From NCBI GenBank assembly GCA_002221725.1, contig NJFT01000415.1, positions 1 through 13,866 on the forward strand: 13,866 bases of DNA. Direction: 5' to 3'. The notes under the pieces are model-generated. The model was given only the letters and a program-made list of their open reading frames with translations, did no database searches and was not told the origin of the DNA. This document shows, piece after piece, positions 8,511 through 13,866 of the stretch (the stretch's first letter is position 1; every line of letters begins with the position of its first letter). Made by a program: the position numbers and the translations under genes. This DNA comes from Scedosporium boydii (lineage: Eukaryota > Ascomycota > Sordariomycetes > Microascales > Microascaceae).

Positions 8511-9329
8511 TCATTGGAAGTTTACGAACGCGCCGCCATCTACCAGCAGCTGTGCCCCATTGACGTATCGGCTAAGCTTGTCGCATGCCAGAAACAGCGC
8601 TGGGCCAGCCAGGTCGTCCGGATCCCCCATGCTGCCCAGCGGAATGCGCGACTCCATATGCTTCAGCCTCTCCGAGTCTTCCACAATTGGATCGCACAGC
8701 TGAGTCCTGATAGTGCCGGGCAGCAGAGCATTGCATCGGATGTTGTGTTCGCCGAGCGCGCAGGCCGCACTTTGCATCAAGCTGAGCACGCCCGCCTTGG
8801 TCGGCGTGTAATGTGTCTGCTGGGCCCCCCCGACAAGCGCTGAGATGCTTGAAATGCCAATAATGCTGCCCGCAGGCGGCGACTGGCGTGCCATTTGCCG
8901 GGCCGCCGCCTGTACCGTGTAGAAGGCGCCATTGAGATTGGTGCGTACCGTCTTCTCCAACAGGGCAGAGCTCAGCTCGAGAAAGGGCGAGAAAGTGCAG
9001 ATGCCGGCGTTGGCGACGGCGACGTCTAGCCTGTCGGCCTTGAAGTTTTCGAGTGCGAAGGAGACGAGATTCTGGCTTGTTTCGGGTTCTTGGATGTCTC
9101 CCGCAAGATGGACCAGGCGGCCGGCCTGCGCATCAGCCTCCTTGATGGAAGCGGCCTCTGTGATTAAGGAGTCGAGATGGGGCTTGTCCTTCTCAAGGCC
9201 CAGGTGATTCACGGCGACGGAGCAGCCATGAGCGAGGAAGCTCAGAGTTATGGCTCGCCCGATACCAGTCGTGCCGCCCGTGACGATGGCAATCTTGCCG
9301 AGGAGAAGGTGTGCGGTGACAGGCATCAT
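8511..9329 (-). CDS. LRA1: L-rhamnose 1-dehydrogenase-like short-chain dehydrogenase
   Basis: Classical SDR, 272 residues, probably cytosolic. It is predicted to oxidise L-rhamnose to L-rhamnono-lactone with NAD(P)+, the first step of the fungal non-phosphorylative rhamnose pathway. Visible are the Rossmann motif TGGTTGIG (residues 17-24), ANAG (106-109) and the catalytic triad Ser161, Tyr174 and Lys178 (YTPTK). The blocks GSIIGISSISALVGGAQQTH and VNGAQLLVDGG match what I know of yeast L-rhamnose dehydrogenase (Scheffersomyces LRA1/RHA1) far better than generic SDRs. The NH after the second beta strand (VAVNHLG) also fits. I chose the tandem ATG at 9329 (the second is at 9326). Upstream codons in frame offer only a TTG, and the family starts 7-11 residues before the GKxxxVTGG block. 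The stop is TGA at 8513-8511. No intron is needed. It is divergent from the FucP-like transporter, with about 1.2 kb between starts. The main alternative is a dehydrogenase for another 6-deoxy- or aldohexose. Confidence 0.85.
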   Translation of the reverse strand: MMPVTAHLLLGKIAIVTGGTTGIGRAITLSFLAHGCSVAVNHLGLEKDKPHLDSLITEAASIKEADAQAGRLVHLAGDIQEPETSQNLVSFALENFKADRLDVAVANAGICTFSPFLELSSALLEKTVRTNLNGAFYTVQAAARQMARQSPPAGSIIGISSISALVGGAQQTHYTPTKAGVLSLMQSAACALGEHNIRCNALLPGTIRTQLCDPIVEDSERLKHMESRIPLGSMGDPDDLAGPALFLACDKLSRYVNGAQLLVDGGAFVNFQ

Positions 9330-10532
9330 GACAACGCTGTGCAAATTGTGTATGTTTTAGTTCGAGCGTTTGGCTGGGGAGACGGTTACAACATGTTAGA
9401 CTTGTGCCATTTGATATGCAAACGCTCCGCATAGTTTTGAACATACCCGTGGGACGATGGAAAGATTCGCGCACAGAGAGGGCGGTGGATCGGCTGCAGT
9501 GAATACTTTGGGGTCGGATACCCTAGAATCGTGTCGCATATACCAAGGTAGTGTAATGGCTAGATGCCTGATAAATGGGGCATTAGGACTGCAAAGATCG
9601 GAACCCGATAAGACCCCGCGTTCCAAATGTATCTAGACTTCCCCCTTTTACACACACGCATATATCACTGAACCACTGAATCCCAATATATCAACGTTTT
9701 TACCATCCTTAGCTATACACCCCATCGGGTTTGGATAGCCGGATTCGACATATGGCCACCTATAGTCCGGCGGGGGGAAGACGTGGTTCCGTTGTTCCCC
9801 GCAAAGTTAGGAAGCAGGGTGCTAAACTTTTACATGTAGGTTGTTAAGGCCCCACTCTACCCCGGATTTCTATTTACGAATGCGAAGCTATACGTGTATC
9901 AGTGCTTGGCACGTCACACTCGAGCGGCGAAATTTCTCCATTTCACCGCACCGGTCTCTCCGCGTATACTTCCAAAAACGGACGAGGAAGAGCAAGGGTT
10001 GCATTCGTCGGACGAATGGTCACTAACGCCTTAGAGCCGTTGAACGACGAGCTGCTAGAGACTTGCTACTAGGTAGGCAATGTTGGGGTCGACCTTAGCC
10101 GCACTTCTGTTCCCGCGGCACCGACGGGGGGGGGAGGAGTCTAGACTGTCTTCTGGCGAACGGGCGATCGCGCGTAAGTGTAGCCCAATGTAGTCTAACC
10201 GCCGAGTGGAGTGGCTTTTTGATTGCTCGGAACGAGCTAGATGCCTGGTCGCCGCGTTATGGAATGTTGTGTCCGCGCCCGACGACTTCCCGTGTCCGAG
10301 GACGCAGATGACAGAAGGCGAAGGTGTGGACAGAATGAAGTAGTTATTTCCGTACGACTCCCTTTAAAGAGCCCCTGTTCACAAGACTGATGTGCCTGTT
10401 TGTGGCCGTCGTTTGACTTTATACCATTACGGCCCAGCAGGATTATTTTTTTTTTTCCTGCTAGGAACTTCAACCTTTGGTTATCTCAACAATTGGCAAG
10501 GACAAATTCGCCTCCGCTGTTTTTCTTCAGAA
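9330..10532. promoter_or_regulatory. shared divergent promoter region of dehydrogenase and transporter
   Basis: The two genes start on opposite strands, so this 1.2-kb stretch must contain both promoters and may allow co-regulation. It contains a CGG-N3-CCG inverted repeat (ATCGG-AAC-CCGAT, 9597-9609) and a wider GCCGGA/TCCGGC pair (9738-9743 and 9766-9771). It also has a 12-nt T tract near 10445 and a pyrimidine-rich stretch (10517-10529) just before the transporter ATG. SYGGRG-type CreA hexamers occur about as often as chance predicts. No open frame here is convincing. Confidence 0.5.
9597..9609. promoter_or_regulatory. CGG-N3-CCG inverted repeat in the divergent promoter
   Basis: Arms ATCGG (9597-9601) and CCGAT (9605-9609) surround AAC, giving CGG and CCG triplets three bases apart. 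Inverted CGG half-sites are typical of Zn2Cys6 activators, the class that includes the fungal rhamnose regulator RhaR. The site lies about 270 bp upstream of the dehydrogenase start. A match this short can arise by chance. Confidence 0.25.
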
Positions 10533-12152
10533 ATGGGCCTCTATAAAAGGAAGATCACCGTCAGCGATGACGCCGTGACGGGCGCTGTTCACCTAACTGT
10601 GAGACAGTCAATTCTCCCGAATCTGTTGGGTATGGTTATACACGTTCGAAAGGTGGAAAGAGTGTCAATGATGCTGATTCCACCACACAGTCACAACTCT
10701 CTTCTTCCTATGGGGTTTTGCGTACGGCCTTCTGGATGGTGAGCAACCCGCCGGCCCTCCGCTTCTGTTCATCCGCCCATTTCCACGCGCGACTGTAGTA
10801 CAGAATCTAACTGCGCGAAAACAGTGCTCAACTCGCACTTCCAGGGCCTGCTAGGGATTACGCATAGCATGGCTGCGGGCCTGTCGGCGGCCTACTTCGG
10901 CGCGTACTTTATCTGCCCCGCCACTATCTCCGGGTGGATCCTGAGACGGGTCGGATTCCGGGTGACATTCATGACGGGCCTGGCCGTGCTGGCAGTGGGG
11001 TGCCTACTGTTCTGGCCATCGGGAGTCAAGAAGTCGTTCGGCGGATTCTGCGCCAGCATGTTCGTGGTCGGCGCAGGCCTCTCGACGCTCGAGACCGCTG
11101 CTGACCCTTTTCTGTCCATCTGCGGCCCGCCTCGCTACTCCGAAATCAGACTGAATCTCGCCCAGGCTGTCCAGGGCATTGGCTCCTTCGTTGCGCCCCT
11201 TCTGGCCTCCCGCGTCTTCTTCGCCGCCACTCTCGACACCGAGGAGAGCCTTGCCAACGTCCAGTGGGTCTACCTGGGCGTCGCCGGCTTCGTCGCCCTG
11301 CTGATCATCCTCTTCTTCCTGGCGCCCTTCCCGGAGATTACCGACGCCGACATGAGTGCCCAGGAGAACGAGGTGGGCGGCGAGCCCCTTGACGTGGGCC
11401 CTTTCCGTAAGCAGTACAACTTGTTCCTAGCCATATGGGCTCAGTTCTGCTATGTGGGCGCGCAGGTCGCCATCGCCAACTACTTCATCAACTTCTGCAT
11501 GGAGGCCGGACGTACGAAGGCCGAGTCTTCAGATCTGCTGGCCGTGGCGCAGGGTCTCTACGCTGCCAACCGCTTCATCGCGGCGGGGCTGATGCTCGTG
11601 CCCGCCATCAAGCCGCGGTACATCCTGGCCATCTACCTTGCCTTGTGCTTTGTCTTCGTCGTGGCTGCGTGGAATACCGCTGGCACCACGTCCATCGCCA
11701 TGCTCATCCTGGTCCTCTGCTTCGAATCGGCCTGCTTCGCCACCATCTTCACCCTCGGTCTACGCGGTCTCGGTCGCCACACGAAGCTTGGCGGCTCGCT
11801 GCTCGTCGCCGCCATCTCGGGCGGCATGGTTTTCCCGCCCATGACAGGCGCGGTTCTCGACTCCAGGGACGCCCATACCGCCATGGCAATCCCTATGATG
11901 GGCTTTGTTCTCGCATGGATGTAAGGATCCTACGTTCTCTCCCTACAAAGACTTAGCTCGAGAGGAACATTGATATGCTGACCTTGGCTTCCCTCTCCTT
12001 TTAGCTATCCTCTTTATGTCAACCTGTACAAAAAGGATCTCATGGATAGTCACCGGGCAACTGCCGTTGGAATTGCCCCCGTAACAGAGAAGGACGTCCA
12101 ACTCGAGACACAGGTTGAGGAGGTGGAGGCTCGTGCCAAACCCAGCAGATAA
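10533..12152 (+). CDS. FucP-family MFS sugar/H+ symporter, likely for L-rhamnose or another 6-deoxysugar
   Basis: Plasma-membrane transporter of the fucose:H+ symporter family (major facilitator superfamily), 462 residues, with many hydrophobic segments. My exon model is 10533-10629, 10692-10739, 10825-11920 and 12005-12152. The introns (62, 85 and 84 bp) have GT/AG ends and branch motifs CTGAT (10674-10678), CTAAC (10807-10811) and CTGAC (11978-11982). The joins restore LFFLWGFAYGLLDVLNSHFQ, AYFGAYF and WIYPLYVNLYKKDLMDSHR. Residues matching the sugar/proton-site residues Asp46, Glu135 and Asn162 of E. coli FucP are present: Asp48 (in GLLDVLN), Glu138 (in STLETAADPF) and Asn159 (in RLNLAQ). 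Exon 1 encodes a basic cytoplasmic tail starting MGLYKRK. The frame is closed upstream of exon 2 by a stop at 10568-10570, which supports the first intron. The C-terminal tail is Glu-rich and cytoplasmic. The substrate is inferred: the neighbouring dehydrogenase and GH106-like gene suggest L-rhamnose, while L-fucose or another sugar is possible. Confidence 0.87.
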
Positions 12153-13425
12153 GGAAGCCACATACTTCACCCCTCGACCACGTAGGTCTCTTACAGACCA
12201 GTCGGACACGGGCATGGAAGGTACCGGACCGTATCTGACCACCAGTCGGCTCAACCCTGAGACGGCCAGCTATAACTAATTCGCAATATGTGTACGTACA
12301 TAAGCCACGGTCGTAGCAATGCAGACTGAAAGATTCGAAAATGTTACAGTAAAATAATATTGGCGACGCAAGTAAATGGAGAAGACATTATTCTTCATAC
12401 GGGCCTATATCAACTTTACTAAGTCGTGAGAAATCAACAAGAGACATGAAGGAGAAGAGCTATAGGAGTTGGAAGAAGACATCTCCGGCCCGAATTCGCA
12501 ATTCTGGCACGCCTGCTCTTTGTTCGCGTGCGTAGGTGCTTTCGTGAGAGGCCCGTCGGATCCTTCGAGGATGTACGGGTAGTGTAGGTACGAGAAGCGG
12601 GATGCCCTCGAGAATTCGAGGTCGGACGCTGTTCGGGAAGTGCCCTCGTCTATTCCGGAATGATGGAGCCCGGCGATGCTTTTACGAACCGAGGGGTGTA
12701 AGGACGACTCCCCAGCTATGCATGGCCGAAGTATATGCACAATATTCAATGTCATGATTGGCGCGCAACCGGGTCCTTTCGGGGGATAAAATCTGGTGAA
12801 ATTCCTTGTGGCCACTGGAAAGACCGAGTGAACCTGGTTGCCTTGGGATCGGACAAATGTATGCCGAGCCGTGGTGGTCCGCAACTTGGTATAATGTGTT
12901 TATCTGCAGAATAGGAATAGGTGGATTAGTCTAGTTTCAAGCGAGTGCTAGTGCGGAGAAAGCGAAAATGAACGGCTAGGACCAGGTGGGGAAGAACGGA
13001 GTAAAGGGATACCCCAAGCAATATTAGAGCCTTGCTACTGGTACTGTGAGATTTGTCTTCGCAGGGTAGTTCGGAGATCCAGGATCTTCGCGAACTTAAT
13101 CTGTGGCGTTCCGTATACGCGGAGAAACTCCACCACTGCCCCCAGAAGCCCCGTTTCTTGGGGCAGTGCTATTAAGTCGAGAAGGGCTCTAGTGTAGTGG
13201 TACGCTGGCCGCGCAATTTCACACCGAACTAACCGAGTACCGAATGGGTTGGCCTAGATATCAGTGACGGGCGACGACATAAAAGACCGACCATTGTGAG
13301 GTAGTCGTTCCATTTATTAGACATTTACAGCCAACATTGATGCTGCGGCTCGCTGGACAGACCGACAGCAAAAAAGCATCAGTCACGAACTGAGTCTCTG
13401 AGCATTCATTGCCCGGCGTCTGACC
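12153..13425. promoter_or_regulatory. intergenic region: transporter 3' end and GH106-like promoter
   Basis: This 1.27-kb space follows the transporter stop and precedes the GH106-like start, both on the + strand. The 9-base direct repeat ACCAGTCGG occurs at 12197-12205 and 12241-12249 near the transporter 3' end. A long near-perfect stem-loop lies at 13134-13168, and a 13-nt palindrome (AGATCC-A-GGATCT) lies near 13075. A minus-strand open frame at 12405-12884 has no recognisable similarity and needs a TTG start, so I do not call it a gene. Confidence 0.45.
13134..13168. repeat. 35-nt near-perfect stem-loop upstream of the GH106-like gene
   Basis: CACTGCCCC (13134-13142) pairs perfectly with GGGGCAGTG (13160-13168). 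After one mismatch (13143/13159), pairing continues through AGAA/TTCT and two more pairs (one G-T) to a 3-nt loop at 13150-13152. That makes 15 pairs in a 16-position stem. It lies about 260 bp before the ATG of the GH106-like gene. It could be a dimeric operator, an RNA hairpin, or the remnant of a small inverted-repeat element. Confidence 0.6.
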
Positions 13426-13866
13426 ATGCGCTCCAATTGTCTCGTTCTCTTCGTCTTGGGGTCTCCTGGCGCCTTCGGTCGAGCCCCGCCCACCGACCAG
13501 ACCGATGCACCTGTCGACTACGGGACATTTGAGTCGCCTTCCAACTATGTTCGACCGCGCTTCGTCTACTGGCTGAACGATGCCAGTATGGACCCGGCCC
13601 GCGTGGTGGGCGACGTGAAGGATGGTATCGCGCTGGGTACCGGTGGAATAAAACTCCTTCCTCACTATGGGTACGGAGGCAGCGTTGACGGCATGCCACC
13701 AGGCGCCAACTGGTCCACGTACAACTTCGGCACGCCGGCCTTCAACGTGATTTTTCGCGACCTCCTGGTGGCACACGCCGAGGGCGGCTGGACATTTGAT
13801 TTTACCCTCGGTCCAAACCAGGGCCAAGGCGTCCCTGCCAACCCGGGCGACGAGGGCTTGCAGTGG
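13426..13866 (+). CDS. secreted GH106-like protein, putative alpha-L-rhamnosidase (5' part only)
   Basis: The first 147 codons of an open frame run off the right edge; no intron is seen in this part. Residues 1-19 look like a signal peptide: MRSN, then a hydrophobic core CLVLFVLG, with small residues before a likely cleavage near Gly18/Arg19. The mature start carries the block RPRFVYWLNDASMDP (residues 43-57), then GDVKDGIALGTGGIKLLPHY (62-81). Further blocks are WSTYNFGTPAF (96-106) and FTLGPNQGQGVPANPGDEG (126-144). This order (a wide Trp/Asp block, an alternating alpha/beta barrel start and the GPNQGQGVP loop) matches fungal extracellular proteins of the GH106 alpha-L-rhamnosidase type. 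Such enzymes remove terminal L-rhamnose from polysaccharides or glycosides. The full family length is about 1,000 residues, so most of the protein and its catalytic residues cannot be checked here. It sits downstream of, and in the same direction as, the FucP-like transporter, which supports a rhamnose role. Confidence 0.75.
   Translation, partial: MRSNCLVLFVLGSPGAFGRAPPTDQTDAPVDYGTFESPSNYVRPRFVYWLNDASMDPARVVGDVKDGIALGTGGIKLLPHYGYGGSVDGMPPGANWSTYNFGTPAFNVIFRDLLVAHAEGGWTFDFTLGPNQGQGVPANPGDEGLQW

Noticed and set aside
9548..9618. tRNA-like segment with a D-arm-like TAGTGTAATGGCTAG and an ATGCC/GGCAT stem
   Set aside because: The TAGTGTAATGG piece resembles tRNA-Asp-type D arms. However, there is no proper 7-nt anticodon loop, no TTCRA T loop and no acceptor stem, so no tRNA or SINE call is justified.
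9374..10517. CreA-type SYGGRG hexamers (9374-9379, 9425-9430 reverse, 9770-9775, 10206-10211, 10512-10517 reverse)
   Set aside because: About one match per 256 bp is expected by chance on both strands, so five in 1.2 kb is no enrichment.
10542..10549. Perfect TATA box (TATAAAAG)
   Set aside because: It lies inside the first coding exon of the transporter (the LYKR codons). The N-terminal protein sequence fits fungal FucP-like proteins, so it is coincidental coding sequence.
12405..12884. Minus-strand open frame of about 159 codons between the transporter and the GH106-like gene
   Set aside because: It needs a TTG start (the first in-frame ATG leaves about 116 codons), resembles no family I know, has a mixed low-order composition, and lies where the transporter 3' UTR and the next promoter are expected.
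13261..13827. Minus-strand open frame of about 188 codons at the right end
   Set aside because: It overlaps the GH106-like coding sequence antisense. The + strand frame has a signal peptide and clear family motifs, and this one has none.

Overview
The window looks like nuclear DNA of a filamentous ascomycete (Pezizomycotina). Genes are widely spaced and monocistronic. The introns are short (about 60-110 bp), with GT donors, CTAAC/CTGAC/CTGAT branch sites and AG acceptors. The proteins are typical of plant-polymer-degrading fungi. Five protein genes, one clear pseudogene and one probable tRNA-derived SINE can be supported.

Left part (1-3746). A 40-nt poly-T run marks an intron or contig edge. 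It is followed by the 3' three exons of a secreted GH3 beta-glucosidase on the + strand (121-2167); its N-terminal coding part lies outside the window. Converging on it is a complete single-exon gene on the - strand for a DHDPS/NAL-superfamily (DapA-type) 2-keto-acid aldolase (2796-3746). The convergent intergenic space holds a candidate tRNA-derived SINE in minus orientation (about 2372-2519).

Middle part (3747-8510). This is about 4.8 kb with no intact gene. Its one recognisable relic is a broken, intron-containing copy of the ribosome-biogenesis gene NOP16 (7338-7684). There are also several perfect short inverted repeats, including a CGG-N9-CCG palindrome at 4166-4186 and two adjacent hairpins at 4976-5021.

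Right part (8511-13866). Three genes suggest one pathway. A short-chain dehydrogenase closely resembling fungal L-rhamnose 1-dehydrogenase (-) is divergently arranged with a four-exon FucP-family sugar/H+ symporter (+). Next comes the start of a secreted GH106-like protein (+, cut by the right edge), a family known for alpha-L-rhamnosidases.

Taken together, the window reads as a candidate L-rhamnoside utilisation cluster. The GH106-like enzyme would release L-rhamnose outside the cell, and the GH3 enzyme could remove glucose from rhamnoglucosides. The FucP-like carrier would import the 6-deoxysugar and the dehydrogenase would start its non-phosphorylative oxidation. The DapA-type aldolase is a possible last step, cleaving a 2-keto-3-deoxy acid. 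The family calls are well supported by motifs. The shared pathway, and especially the roles of the GH3 enzyme and the aldolase, are inference from gene order.
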